From SHAN690 sp038131955 (lineage in GTDB: Bacteria > Bacteroidota > Bacteroidia > Flavobacteriales_G > Salibacteraceae), in contig JAYPQK010000001.1 in the NCBI GenBank assembly GCA_038131955.1, positions 372,001 to 436,000 of the forward strand: a stretch of DNA of 64,000 nt. Reading direction: 5' to 3'. This document shows positions 17,778-26,360 of the stretch, in pieces. The translations under genes were made by a program, and so were the position numbers. Each line of letters starts with the position of its first letter. Position 1 is the stretch's first letter. Below the pieces are notes generated by a model. The model was not told the origin of the DNA, did no database searches, and was given only the letters and a program-made list of their open reading frames with translations.

Positions 17778-18325
17778 TCCTCTTCGGTGAGTCCATCGAT
17801 CTCCGGACTCAACCAATCTTCCGCAGCCGAAAGCCATTCCGTGTCCGTCAACACCGGTAGTACCGATGGTGCTAGTTTCTTGATGGGTGTGAAAATCAAG
17901 CTTTTCTCGGGTTCTGACTTTGACAGGATCGGGACATAGCGGTTAAGCCAGCCCAACAAGTTGACCACTATGGACAGGATCAAGGCAACTTTGATCACCC
18001 CAAAGAGTAGTCCTGCCAATTTGTTGACCAGCTTCAATGCCACTAGGTTGACCGCTTTCTCAACCACTTTCGCCAAGGCGTACACGCCAAAGACCACGGC
18101 AATGAAGGTGACGATGAAAGAGAGGTAGCCAAGCCAAGTTCCTTCAATATCGAACCACTCCTTGAGTTGCGCGGCTGTGATCTCGCTAAAGTTGGCAGCG
18201 ATATAGATACCTGCGATCAACGCAAGAATAGAGGCCACTTCGATGATGAAGCCTTTTTGAAAACCCTTCCAAGCCGCAAACAAAAGAGGCAGGAACAAGA
18301 TGATGTCCCAATGGTTAAAATCCAT
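17774..18325 (-). CDS. CvpA family membrane protein
   Basis: The 183 aa protein has four predicted membrane helices (residues about 8-24, 27-45, 62-86 and 100-123), followed by a soluble tail. The opening DIILFLPLLFAAWKGFQKGFIIE with the KGF...GF pattern is the CvpA family signature. The founding member was found through colicin V production, and homologues are linked to envelope homeostasis; the exact role is unclear. An exact -7 box ends 4 bases before the ATG, so the transcript should be nearly leaderless. It converges on pgk with a shared 4-base stop. Confidence 0.85.
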   Translation of the reverse strand: MDFNHWDIILFLPLLFAAWKGFQKGFIIEVASILALIAGIYIAANFSEITAAQLKEWFDIEGTWLGYLSFIVTFIAVVFGVYALAKVVEKAVNLVALKLVNKLAGLLFGVIKVALILSIVVNLLGWLNRYVPILSKSEPEKSLIFTPIKKLAPSVLPVLTDTEWLSAAEDWLSPEIDGLTEED

Positions 18326-18329
18326 ACCT

Positions 18330-18337
18330 CAAAGGTA
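18330..18337 (-). promoter_or_regulatory. -7 box TACCTTTG upstream of cvpA
   Basis: The minus strand reads TACCTTTG followed by AGGT and the ATG. It is an exact TAnnTTTG match, only 4 bases from the start codon and 24 bases from the opposing box of the next gene. Confidence 0.6.
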
Positions 18338-18361
18338 GGCGCATCCCTTGCCTATCATAAG

Positions 18362-18369
18362 TACATTTG
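18362..18369 (+). promoter_or_regulatory. -7 box TACATTTG upstream of the 18375 gene
   Basis: This is an exact TAnnTTTG match 5 bases before the ATG at 18375. With the cvpA box at 18330-18337 it forms a very compact divergent promoter pair. Confidence 0.6.
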
Positions 18370-18374
18370 GCGCG

Positions 18375-18710
18375 ATGAATGAACAGGATTTTGAACAGGC
18401 GTGGAAAGCAGCGATGGCTAGGATGGAAGACCGCTTCGGTTACCCTATGGATCTGCAAAGCGCGCTGTTTCTGATTGGTGTGAATGAGCTAGGACAAGGT
18501 CCTCGACGGTTGAACAAAGACCAAAAGATCGACGTTATCCATATTGCGGTCTGTAGCCTACTCGAGCCTTATGGATATTACGAATTCGTCGGGAAAGACA
18601 AAGACGGGTGGCCACACTTTGAACGCACGGAAAGACTCCCAAAGCTGGGTGCTGGGGAACAAGAAAATCTGATGAAAGAAGCGGTGCTTAGTTACATTCA
18701 AGAATGGTGA
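18375..18710 (+). CDS. Conserved hypothetical protein, 111 aa
   Basis: This small, acidic, soluble protein has no signal peptide. Visible segments are DLQSALFLIGVNELGQGPRRL, DKIDVIHIAVCSLLEPYGYYEF and WPHFERTERLP, which look like a conserved helical core. I do not recognise a named family with confidence. The start at 18375 is set by the -7 box 5 bases upstream; a longer frame from 18348 would run through that box. It converges on the lipoprotein gene with a 23-base overlap. Confidence 0.7.
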   Translation: MNEQDFEQAWKAAMARMEDRFGYPMDLQSALFLIGVNELGQGPRRLNKDQKIDVIHIAVCSLLEPYGYYEFVGKDKDGWPHFERTERLPKLGAGEQENLMKEAVLSYIQEW

Positions 18711-19092
18711 CCGTCTCGCTGGCGATCTCATCATTCTCTACCTGAATAAAGCCTTCGCCACACAGCGAATCTACCTTAACCGTGGTGATCTGATTTGGAG
18801 GAAGACCCTGGGTTGTGGTAGTGGTGTCATAGCGAACCGCGCGAACGCGAAGCACTACAGGCAGCTCAAAGCTCTCCGTGTATACTCCCAGGCTGTTGGT
18901 TCTTCCTTTACGGCGCACAACACAGTTGGGTTCGGTGCAGTAAAGCGTCACATGAATACCGCTTTGCGCGTTACCCACTTCGTCGATGACCTTGATCTCA
19001 GCAATTCCCGGGTCCGGTTCGGTATCGCACGCTGCAAATCCTAGCGCTGAAATAGCGATCAACATCAATGAAAGTCGAATAAATGTCTTCAT
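18688..19092 (-). CDS. Hypothetical lipoprotein, 134 aa
   Basis: The start at MKTFIRLSLMLIAISALGFA gives a lipoprotein signal ending in the lipobox GFAAC, so the mature protein begins CDTEPDPG. The mature part looks like one beta-sandwich, with a transthyretin/carboxypeptidase-regulatory-like pattern (IKVIDEVGNAQSGIHVTLY, GRTNSLGVYTESFEL). No enzyme motif is visible. A -7 box lies 21 bases upstream. The 3' end overlaps the convergent gene by 23 bases. Confidence 0.75.
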   Translation of the reverse strand: MKTFIRLSLMLIAISALGFAACDTEPDPGIAEIKVIDEVGNAQSGIHVTLYCTEPNCVVRRKGRTNSLGVYTESFELPVVLRVRAVRYDTTTTTQGLPPNQITTVKVDSLCGEGFIQVENDEIASETVTILECN

Positions 19093-19113
19093 AACCCAAT
19101 TTCTAGAGCCCGT

Positions 19114-19121
19114 CAAAAATA
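19114..19121 (-). promoter_or_regulatory. -7 box TATTTTTG upstream of the 19092 lipoprotein
   Basis: The minus strand reads TATTTTTG, an exact TAnnTTTG match 21 bases before the ATG. A TTG lies 16 bases further upstream, shorter than the usual 19-21. Confidence 0.5.
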
Positions 19122-19182
19122 ACATAATTATAAGTCGCAATTTTCACTAAACTTTGTCGACGCAAGATTTGTAGAGAAAGAG

Positions 19183-19998
19183 ATGATGAAAAGAGCTTTG
19201 CTTTTATGTGCTTTCGGGGTGCTTACCACCCTTTCATTTGCACAAGACGACACCCTACGCACAAGGTTGGTTATTGAAACAGACTCCGGTAATATCACCG
19301 TGGAATTGTACAATGAAACGCCCTTACACAAAGAGAACTTTATCAAGCTGGCCAACAAAGGTTTTTATGATGGCGCAACCTTCCATCGTGTGATAGAGCG
19401 CTTCATGATCCAGGGAGGAAACCCCGCCACGAAAGAGGGTCAGGAAAGAAAGCCTGACGGGCCTGGATACACGATTCCAGCAGAACTGAATGGCAACTTC
19501 GTACACAAAAAAGGTGCTCTTTGCGCGGCCCGTCAAGGAGATAATGTAAATCCTCATCGCGCCAGCTCCGGTAGCCAGTTCTATATCGTTCACGGTCGTA
19601 AGTTCGAGGATAAAGATCTTGATATGTTCGAGCAGCGCATCAATCAAGACATTCGAAACAAGGCGATGCAAGCCTTTTTCGCCAGAAAAGAAAACAAGGA
19701 GTACTTGGATAGGCTAAAAGCCGCCAAGCAAGAAGCTAATCAAGAAGAGTTGAAGGCGGTCACGGATGAGGTCACCCCGATGATCGATGCTTGGATGGAA
19801 AACAAACAATTTTCTTACTCAGAGGAACAAAGAGAGGTTTACAAGACCCTTGGAGGGGCTCCTCACTTGGACATGCAATACACCATTTTTGGTGAAGTCG
19901 TAGACGGGTTGGATGTCGTCGATAAGATCGCGGGCTGTCCGAAGCAAGGTGAAATGCCTGATCCAGCAATTCGAATGAACATTCGGGTGGTTGAATAA
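19183..19998 (+). CDS. Exported cyclophilin-type peptidyl-prolyl isomerase
   Basis: The 271 aa protein has a signal peptide (MMKRALLLCAFGVLTTLSFA; the second Met at 19186 may be the true start). The cyclophilin fold is shown by ITVELYNETPLHKENFIKL, FYDGATFHRVIERFMIQGG, the catalytic FHR arginine, SGSQFYIVHG and YTIFGEVVDGLDVVDKIA. A charged helical insertion of roughly 70 residues (about residues 150-220) splits the fold, as seen in many Bacteroidota members. It should assist folding of exported proteins in the periplasm. The pheS gene follows after 15 bases. Confidence 0.9.
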   Translation: MMKRALLLCAFGVLTTLSFAQDDTLRTRLVIETDSGNITVELYNETPLHKENFIKLANKGFYDGATFHRVIERFMIQGGNPATKEGQERKPDGPGYTIPAELNGNFVHKKGALCAARQGDNVNPHRASSGSQFYIVHGRKFEDKDLDMFEQRINQDIRNKAMQAFFARKENKEYLDRLKAAKQEANQEELKAVTDEVTPMIDAWMENKQFSYSEEQREVYKTLGGAPHLDMQYTIFGEVVDGLDVVDKIAGCPKQGEMPDPAIRMNIRVVE

Positions 19999-20013
19999 CC
20001 CTAATTTCGCGCG

Positions 20014-21045
20014 ATGAATCTTTCGGAACGATTAGACGAACTGAAGAAGGAGCTCGATTCCATCTCTGCCAAGAGCGCCGAGGAGGCTGAGAAGCTTCGA
20101 ATCAAATATTTAGGCTCCAAAGGTGTGTTCAAGCGGCTCTTCGAAGAGTTCAAGAGCGTGACACCGGATGAAAAGCGCTCGTTGGGAAAACCCCTCAACG
20201 AACTTAAGAACCACGCTGCCGCGCGCATTCAGCAGTGGAAGGACGAACTCGAGAACAGTGGCTCTACTACTACCGATATTGACCTGACGCGCCCGGGATG
20301 GATCAATAGTCTCGGTTCTGAACACCCCATCTCGTTGATCAAACGAGAGATCATCGACATCTTTCACGGCATCGGTTTCTCCGTGGCGGAAGGTCCTGAG
20401 ATCGAAGATGATTGGCATAACTTCTCTGCCCTCAACTTTCCTCCTGAGCACCCAGCTCGTGACATGCAGGACACCTTCTTTGTGAAGAATCCTAATGGAA
20501 CGGAAGAACACGTGCTTCGCACACACACGTCAAGCGTTCAGGTTCGGGTAATGGAAAATCAAAAACCTCCGATCCGGATCATCGCACCGGGTAGGGTGTA
20601 TAGAAACGAAGCTGTCTCTGCGCGCTCGCACTGTATCTTCCATCAGATCGAAGGCCTGTATATCGACGAGGGCGTGACCTTCGCGGATATGAAACAAACA
20701 CTGGAGTATTTTACCAAGGAGTTCTTTGGAAAGAGCAAGATTCGACTCCGCCCGTCCTACTTCCCATTTACGGAGCCCAGCGCTGAAGTGGATGTGTATT
20801 GGGGGCTTGAGAATGAAGTCGACTACCGCATCACCAAAGGAACCGGCTGGCTTGAGGTTATGGGTTGTGGAATGGTAGACCCTGCCGTGCTTGAAAGCTC
20901 CGGTATTGATTCTGAAAAGTATTCTGGTTTTGCCTTCGGAATGGGCTTGGAGCGCAGCGCCATGCAGCGCTATTCGATTCCCGATATCCGAATGATCTTT
21001 GAGAACGACGTCCGCTTTCTTCAACAATTTAAACCCGCGCTTTGA
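20014..21045 (+). CDS. pheS: Phenylalanyl-tRNA synthetase alpha subunit
   Basis: The 343 aa protein is the catalytic class II subunit of PheRS. It has an N-terminal coiled coil (residues about 1-80) that contacts tRNA. The class II motifs follow: HPISLIKREIIDIFHGIGF, HNFSALNFPPEHPARDMQDTF in pieces, GRVYRNEAVSARSH (motif 2) and FAFGMGLERSAMQRY (motif 3). The length is normal. The partner pheT is not in the window. A near -7 box (TAATTTCG, 20002-20009) lies 4 bases before the ATG. The last bases overlap the next gene's TTG start in a TTGA. Confidence 0.97.
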   Translation: MNLSERLDELKKELDSISAKSAEEAEKLRIKYLGSKGVFKRLFEEFKSVTPDEKRSLGKPLNELKNHAAARIQQWKDELENSGSTTTDIDLTRPGWINSLGSEHPISLIKREIIDIFHGIGFSVAEGPEIEDDWHNFSALNFPPEHPARDMQDTFFVKNPNGTEEHVLRTHTSSVQVRVMENQKPPIRIIAPGRVYRNEAVSARSHCIFHQIEGLYIDEGVTFADMKQTLEYFTKEFFGKSKIRLRPSYFPFTEPSAEVDVYWGLENEVDYRITKGTGWLEVMGCGMVDPAVLESSGIDSEKYSGFAFGMGLERSAMQRYSIPDIRMIFENDVRFLQQFKPAL

Positions 21046-22718
21046 GGCGGAACACCTTCAGTATCATCCTCACCTTGACTGTGATGGTCGCCGGTTGCGA
21101 TTGGCTGCCTAAAGCAGAAGACCCGCTGTTGGCAGAAGACCTTGTCCAGGTAGATTCGCTGTACACAGACAGTCTGAACCGGATGGAATACGGTTCCATC
21201 AAGTGGTTCATTCAGAAAGGCGAAGTGTCTTATGTCCATCAAACCAAAGTGGATTGGGCAAAAGAATTGAAAGCGTTTCTGGAAAACCACGTCAATCACC
21301 TGCGCTTCAAGGAGGCCTATTCCGTAGTAGACTCCTCTCAAGGCTCTGTTCGAGCGGTTTCCTTCACCGCTAACAATCCCAGCCTGGAAGTTCGATGGAT
21401 GAAGTCTGTAGCCGAATCCGGTCGACTGGTCGGGTATGAGTTAGAAAAAACGCGCAGCAATATGCTATCATCCTCCCGTCAACGTTTTCAGATGGAAGGA
21501 AGTCAGTACTCGCTCTCTATCGAGCAGGAGATCGATGGAGTGTTCTCCAATGACCAGTTCGTTCACGGAACCATTGTTCCAAAGGGTGAGGTCTGGCGCG
21601 CTGAATTTGATCTTGGTGGTGACCCAATGCCTTTACAATGCATCCTTCAGGAGGATCAACTCATTGTAAAGAATGCACAAGAATTCCTTTCCTTTTCAAT
21701 GCAGTCCACGGAAGGAGACTCTCTCCGGTTTGAATCTGAATTCTTCAATGGTTGGTTCCAGCTCATCGCTGTGGACGATGATAAAATGGTCGGTCGATGG
21801 ATCAATGAAAAGCGTGATCAGAGGAAAGTAACACCCGTAACTCTGACGCGCGGAATTCCATATCGCTTCAATGTTACAAGCCTTCCTGATGTCGACTTTT
21901 CTGGGGAACACACTATTCGTTTTGCCGACGCCGACGGCGAGCTAATAGATACGGCGGTCATTCGTTTGGAACAGATCGGGCCGATGCTTACAGGGTCAAT
22001 ATTAACCGAAACAGGTGATTACCGATGGCTAGACGGTGTGGTGCGAAATGATTCTCTCTTGCTCAGCACCATGGATGGAACGCACGCCTATCTATTCAAG
22101 GGAAAGGTTCAAGCAGATAGAATCGACGGCGTCTTTTGCACCGGAACAACTTGGAAACAGAAGTGGGAAGTTTCGCTCGGTGAAAGGTTTGATCTCCGCA
22201 CTCCTGAATCCATCACTCAGCTCACGCGTGATTCCTTCAACTTTTCCTTTCCTGATGTCTCCGGAAATTTGATTTCACTGGATGACGCACGATTTAAGGA
22301 TAAGGTCGTTTTGGTCAGCGTGATGGGAACTTGGTGTTCAAATTGCCTCGATGAAGCATTGTTCCTAAAGAAAGTAAAAGAGCGGTTTCCAGCCTCTCAA
22401 GTCGAGATCGTTGCGCTGAATTTTGAATTGGTGAACGATAGCGCTGTTGCCAAACGCAACATGGAACGACACATCAAGAGTCTTGATGTTGAATACCCCG
22501 TCCTTTTAGCCCAACTAGGAACGAACTCGAAAAAAGCCTCTGTGCTGTTTCCTTCTTTGAATGGAATCTTTTCTTATCCAACACTGATCATTTTAGATCA
22601 AGACCACGAGGTAGTTAGGATCCATACCGGATTCAATGGTCCCGCTACTGGAAAGGAGCGCTATCAAGCGTTCGAACAAGAGTATCTGGGCTTGATCAGA
22701 GATCTCGTCAACCCATAA
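21042..22718 (+). CDS. Lipoprotein with C-terminal TlpA/ResA-like thioredoxin domain
   Basis: The 558 aa protein starts with TTG at 21042, overlapping the pheS stop as TTGA; there is no nearer ATG with a signal sequence. The signal peptide ends in the lipobox VMVAGC. About 390 residues of beta-rich sequence with no family I recognise follow. The last 150 residues are a thioredoxin fold with MGTWCSNCLDEALFL (CxxC reading CSNC, near residue 430), ALNFELVNDS, and the cis-Pro region FSYPTLIILD. It is likely a periplasm-facing thiol-disulfide reductase. The long N-terminal region is the odd part. Confidence 0.8.
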   Translation: MRRNTFSIILTLTVMVAGCDWLPKAEDPLLAEDLVQVDSLYTDSLNRMEYGSIKWFIQKGEVSYVHQTKVDWAKELKAFLENHVNHLRFKEAYSVVDSSQGSVRAVSFTANNPSLEVRWMKSVAESGRLVGYELEKTRSNMLSSSRQRFQMEGSQYSLSIEQEIDGVFSNDQFVHGTIVPKGEVWRAEFDLGGDPMPLQCILQEDQLIVKNAQEFLSFSMQSTEGDSLRFESEFFNGWFQLIAVDDDKMVGRWINEKRDQRKVTPVTLTRGIPYRFNVTSLPDVDFSGEHTIRFADADGELIDTAVIRLEQIGPMLTGSILTETGDYRWLDGVVRNDSLLLSTMDGTHAYLFKGKVQADRIDGVFCTGTTWKQKWEVSLGERFDLRTPESITQLTRDSFNFSFPDVSGNLISLDDARFKDKVVLVSVMGTWCSNCLDEALFLKKVKERFPASQVEIVALNFELVNDSAVAKRNMERHIKSLDVEYPVLLAQLGTNSKKASVLFPSLNGIFSYPTLIILDQDHEVVRIHTGFNGPATGKERYQAFEQEYLGLIRDLVNP

Positions 22719-22749
22719 AAAAGCCCGCCTCGAATATCGAGACCGGCTT
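22715..22749 (-). terminator. Intrinsic terminator after ferritin
   Basis: AAGCC (22721-22725) pairs with GGCTT (22745-22749), and CTCGA (22729-22733) pairs with TCGAG (22737-22741) around an ATA loop. On the minus strand the hairpin is followed by a run of six T (the A run 22717-22722 on the plus strand). It lies 22 bases past the ferritin stop and may also stop the convergent plus-strand transcript. Confidence 0.8.
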
Positions 22750-22770
22750 CCTTTGATTCGTTTCTCGTCC

Positions 22771-23292
22771 TTACTTCTGAGCTCCTTCGTCAGCCGCACT
22801 TGTGACGGTGATCGAAGCGATGTCGCGATCGAAGTGATACCACGCGCTACCATCGTTGCCCATCAGTTTGATCTTGTCGATGATGGTCTTTGCCAGAGCC
22901 TCTTCTTCTAGTTGCTCGCTTACATACCACTGTAGGAAATTGTGTGTGGTATAGTCCTTTTCTTCCAAGCAAACCGCTACCAGCTCTCCGATGCTTTGGG
23001 TTACCACCACCTCATGGTGATAAAGCGCATCAAACAGTTCTTTAACATTATTATAATCTGATTTCGGTTTATCGAATGCGGGAATAACTACCTTACCATC
23101 GCGTTCGTTCATATACTTCACTAGTTTGAGCATATGAAAGCGTTCCTCATCCGAATGCTTGTACAAAAACTCGGAAACACCGGCATAGCCATTCGCTTCT
23201 GCCCAAGAAGCCATTGCGAGATAGTAATTGCTCGACAACCCCTCCATCTTAATTTGCTCATTCAGGGCTTCTTCTACTCGTTTTGTCAGCAT
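22771..23292 (-). CDS. ftnA: Ferritin
   Basis: The 173 aa four-helix-bundle iron store starts at MLTKRVEEALNEQIKMEGL. Ferroxidase and iron ligands are visible in NEQIKMEGLSSNYYLAM, HSDEERFHM (E and H ligands), ALYHHEVVV and FLQWYVSEQLEEE. It matches the bacterial non-haem ferritin group in length and motif order. It should form a 24-mer that oxidises and stores iron in the cytoplasm. An upstream extension of the frame to 23355 is rejected because an exact -7 box at 23313-23320 lies inside it. Confidence 0.95.
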   Translation of the reverse strand: MLTKRVEEALNEQIKMEGLSSNYYLAMASWAEANGYAGVSEFLYKHSDEERFHMLKLVKYMNERDGKVVIPAFDKPKSDYNNVKELFDALYHHEVVVTQSIGELVAVCLEEKDYTTHNFLQWYVSEQLEEEALAKTIIDKIKLMGNDGSAWYHFDRDIASITVTSAADEGAQK

Positions 23293-23312
23293 AATAAAAT
23301 TGGTTTTGACCC

Positions 23313-23320
23313 CAAAGTTA
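23313..23320 (-). promoter_or_regulatory. -7 box TAACTTTG upstream of ferritin
   Basis: The minus strand reads TAACTTTG, an exact TAnnTTTG match 20 bases before the ATG at 23292. No TTG sits at the normal -33 spacing. No Fur-like palindrome is evident. Confidence 0.55.
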
Positions 23321-23405
23321 TATCCTTCTAAAGAGTAATGGGATTCAACAAGCAATCAAAACCCAAAACATATTCATTCTTAATAGCTTCATTTGCTACG
23401 TTAAC

Positions 23406-25544
23406 ATGTCTAAGAAAATAAATAAAAAACTCAGTAAACAGGTATCTAAATGCCGAAACAAAGTCAGTCGATTCTTTCGCGAGAATCCTTCTGCACTTGT
23501 AAACTATAAGCAACTCTCCTCCCGATTAGATATCAAAGATGCGGTTGAAAAACAGATCCTCGTCGCGGTCATTGAATCCATGATCAAGGATCAGCTACTC
23601 CAAGAGGAGCATCGCGGTAAGTACCGCTGGTCGGGTCCTCTTGATGAATTGGAAGGCATCATTTCATTCAATCGATCCGGTAATGCTTTTGTGGAAGTTT
23701 CAGGATACGAACGTGATGTCTTGATTCCCGAACACTACACGGATCGTGCGCTGGACGGTGATCTTGTTCAAATCCGAATGATCAATGGGAAGAAGTCCGG
23801 AGGACGTCCTAAAGGAAGGGTGATCAAGATCGTAGAACGAGCTCATGAAACTTTTCCGGCAATTCTCTTCAAACATGAGGGTCGATTCTTCGCGATGCCA
23901 GATAATCCAAAGATCAGTGTGGACTTCTTTGTTGCGCCTGAAGATCTCAATGGCGCTGAGGCAGGACAAAAGGTGGTGGTACAATTCACCGAATGGGAAA
24001 ACCTACGAATGAGTCCTCGAGCTAAGGTAACGGAAGTGCTCGGCATGCCTGGTGATATGAGGGCTGAAGGCGATGCTATCTTGGCTCAATTCGGGTTTCC
24101 CCTTCGCTTTCCGGAAGAAGTCGAGGCCGAGTGTAAAAAAATCGATATTTCCATCAGCGCAGAAGAGATTGCAAAGCGACGCGATATGCGCAGCGTTACT
24201 ACATTTACGATAGACCCAGAAGACGCCAAAGACTTTGATGATGCCATTTCCTACCAAGTACTCGAAAATGGCAACTACGAGATCGGTGTACACATCGCCG
24301 ACGTTACCCACTATGTACAAGAGGGTACTGCCTTAGAAAAAGAGGCTCAAAACAGAGCAACTTCCGTCTACCTCGTCGATCGGGTCATTCCGATGTTACC
24401 GGAAATGCTTTCTAATCAAGTGTGTTCTCTTCGTCCCAATGAAGAGAAACTGACCTTCTCTTGTGTGTTTGAGATGGATAAAAATGCCACGGTCATCAAT
24501 ACCTGGATCGGAAAAACGGTGATCTACAGCGACAAACGATTCATCTATGATGAGGTCCAAACTATACTGGAAGGGGCAGATGGTCCTTTCAAAGATGAGC
24601 TGCGCTCGGTCAACGATCTAGGTAGAACCCTTCGCGCCCAGCGAATGAAGAGTGGGTCGATAGCCTTTGAAAAGACAGAGGTTAAATTCAAGCTGGAGGA
24701 GAACAAGAAACCAGTAGATGTCTTCTTTAAGGTGCAAAAAGACGCGCACAAACTCATCGAAGAATTCATGCTTTTGGCCAACAAAGCTGTAGCTCTGCGT
24801 ATAGGAAAAAAGGTTCGTAAAGAAGATGCTGTGAAGACCTTCGTCTACCGGATCCACGACCAACCAGACCCAACCAAACTTCAGGAATTAGCACAATTCA
24901 TCAAGCGTTTTGGATACCGCATAGATCTGAATACGCCTGATAAGGTGGCCGGTTCATTGAATCACCTATTGACCGAGATAAAAGGAAAACCCGAACAGAA
25001 TATCATTGAAATGTTGGCTATACGCACGATGGCAAAAGCCGAGTATTCAACCCATAACATCGGTCATTTTGGTTTAGGCTTTCCGTATTACAGTCACTTC
25101 ACCTCCCCTATTCGTCGTTATCCGGATGTGATCGCACATCGACTCTTAAATAGCTACCTCAATAAGGGTGCTTCTGTAAATGAGGGTCCTATCGAAAAAC
25201 TTTGTAAGCACAGTAGTTTGATGGAGCGCAAGGCCACCGAAGCTGAGCGAGAATCAACCAAGCTCTATGAAGTCATCTATATGCAGGAGAGCGTCGGAAA
25301 GGAATTCGATGGTATCATCAGTGGTGTGACCGAGTGGGGCATCTTCGTTGAGATCGAAGAGAATAAATGTGAGGGAATGGTTCGCCTACGCGATATCGAA
25401 GGTGACTACTACTACTTCGACCAAGCCAATTTGAGTATCACAGGTCAACGCACCCGAAGATCGTTCCAGTTAGGTCAGAAGGTAAGAATTAAGGTGGAAG
25501 ATGCCGATATCGAGAACCGGCGAATCGATCTGAAGATCGTTTAG
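23406..25544 (+). CDS. rnr: Ribonuclease R
   Basis: The 712 aa exoribonuclease belongs to the RNase II/R family. A basic N-terminus (SKKINKKLSKQVSK) precedes a winged-helix region and OB-fold cold-shock domains (LEGIISFNRSGNAFVEV). The RNB catalytic domain has the metal-binding motif TIDPEDAKDFDDAIS, IGVHIADVTHYV and the YSHFTSPIRRYPDVIAHR block. A C-terminal S1 domain begins at GKEFDGIISGVTEWGIFVE. It degrades structured RNA 3' to 5'. The stop shares TTAG (25541-25544) with the convergent LytTR gene. Confidence 0.96.
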   Translation: MSKKINKKLSKQVSKCRNKVSRFFRENPSALVNYKQLSSRLDIKDAVEKQILVAVIESMIKDQLLQEEHRGKYRWSGPLDELEGIISFNRSGNAFVEVSGYERDVLIPEHYTDRALDGDLVQIRMINGKKSGGRPKGRVIKIVERAHETFPAILFKHEGRFFAMPDNPKISVDFFVAPEDLNGAEAGQKVVVQFTEWENLRMSPRAKVTEVLGMPGDMRAEGDAILAQFGFPLRFPEEVEAECKKIDISISAEEIAKRRDMRSVTTFTIDPEDAKDFDDAISYQVLENGNYEIGVHIADVTHYVQEGTALEKEAQNRATSVYLVDRVIPMLPEMLSNQVCSLRPNEEKLTFSCVFEMDKNATVINTWIGKTVIYSDKRFIYDEVQTILEGADGPFKDELRSVNDLGRTLRAQRMKSGSIAFEKTEVKFKLEENKKPVDVFFKVQKDAHKLIEEFMLLANKAVALRIGKKVRKEDAVKTFVYRIHDQPDPTKLQELAQFIKRFGYRIDLNTPDKVAGSLNHLLTEIKGKPEQNIIEMLAIRTMAKAEYSTHNIGHFGLGFPYYSHFTSPIRRYPDVIAHRLLNSYLNKGASVNEGPIEKLCKHSSLMERKATEAERESTKLYEVIYMQESVGKEFDGIISGVTEWGIFVEIEENKCEGMVRLRDIEGDYYYFDQANLSITGQRTRRSFQLGQKVRIKVEDADIENRRIDLKIV

Positions 25545-26284
25545 ATCAAATTCAATCTCTGCTGAAGAACTTCCTTGTAGGATCCTCCTACTGGGATAAC
25601 CTTTTTATCGTTCTCAAGGTTAACATTCGAATGATCGATCTCCTTGATCTTGTCCATGCGAACAATGAAAGAGCGGTGTACACGAATGAAATCCTTCTCT
25701 GGCATCTTTCGTTCAATATCCTTCATGGTCGAGTGAATCGTGAAACGACGTTCCGTAGTATTGATTACAACATAGTCCTTCAGAGCCTCGATAAAATAGA
25801 TGTCGGCATAACGAATCTTGACTAGACGCTGATTAGCCTTTACGAACATCATGTCAACAGAGTCATTCTTCTCGACCATGCTGTAGTAGAGGTCGCGCTC
25901 CTTTCGTACTTCAGACTCTTTGCTGTGCTTGTATAAAGCGATCTCGATGGCGGTTTGGATATCGATCTCCTTGAAAGGTTTGATGATATATCCATACGGC
26001 TCGCTCTCTTTTGCCTTATCTACCGTATCACGATCGGTGTAGGCGGTCAAGAAAATGACAGGAATATCTTTTCTCCTTCTGATCTCATTAGCAGCATCGA
26101 TTCCACTCATTTCTCCTTTCAACATGATGTCCATCATAACGAGGTCTGGATCGAGTTCACGCGCCTTTTCAACAGCGTCTTCACCAGACGAAACCACGCC
26201 AACCACATCATAACCGAGGCGTTTCAAACAGACCTGGATGTCCTTAGCGACGATGCTTTCGTCCTCAACAACTAAGATGTTCAT
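25541..26284 (-). CDS. LytTR-family response regulator
   Basis: The 247 aa protein has an N-terminal receiver domain (residues about 1-120) with the acidic pair E7/D8, phospho-acceptor D52 in LVMMDIML, the Thr of IFLTAYTD and the Lys of YIIKPF. A C-terminal LytTR DNA-binding domain (about 145-245) shows IYFIEALKDYVVI, FTIHSTMKDIE and FIRVHRSFIVRMDKI. It should bind direct-repeat promoter sites when phosphorylated. No histidine kinase is encoded nearby. ATG at 26284 is preferred to a TTG six bases upstream. A near-consensus TATCTTTTG lies at 26311-26319. Convergent with rnr by 4 bases. Confidence 0.92.
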   Translation of the reverse strand: MNILVVEDESIVAKDIQVCLKRLGYDVVGVVSSGEDAVEKARELDPDLVMMDIMLKGEMSGIDAANEIRRRKDIPVIFLTAYTDRDTVDKAKESEPYGYIIKPFKEIDIQTAIEIALYKHSKESEVRKERDLYYSMVEKNDSVDMMFVKANQRLVKIRYADIYFIEALKDYVVINTTERRFTIHSTMKDIERKMPEKDFIRVHRSFIVRMDKIKEIDHSNVNLENDKKVIPVGGSYKEVLQQRLNLI

Positions 26285-26360
26285 ACTCAATGTAAGGAGG
26301 TTTTGAGGGTCAAAAGATATAAATATTTCAGATGGTCAAAATCAATCATTCATCATTTGA

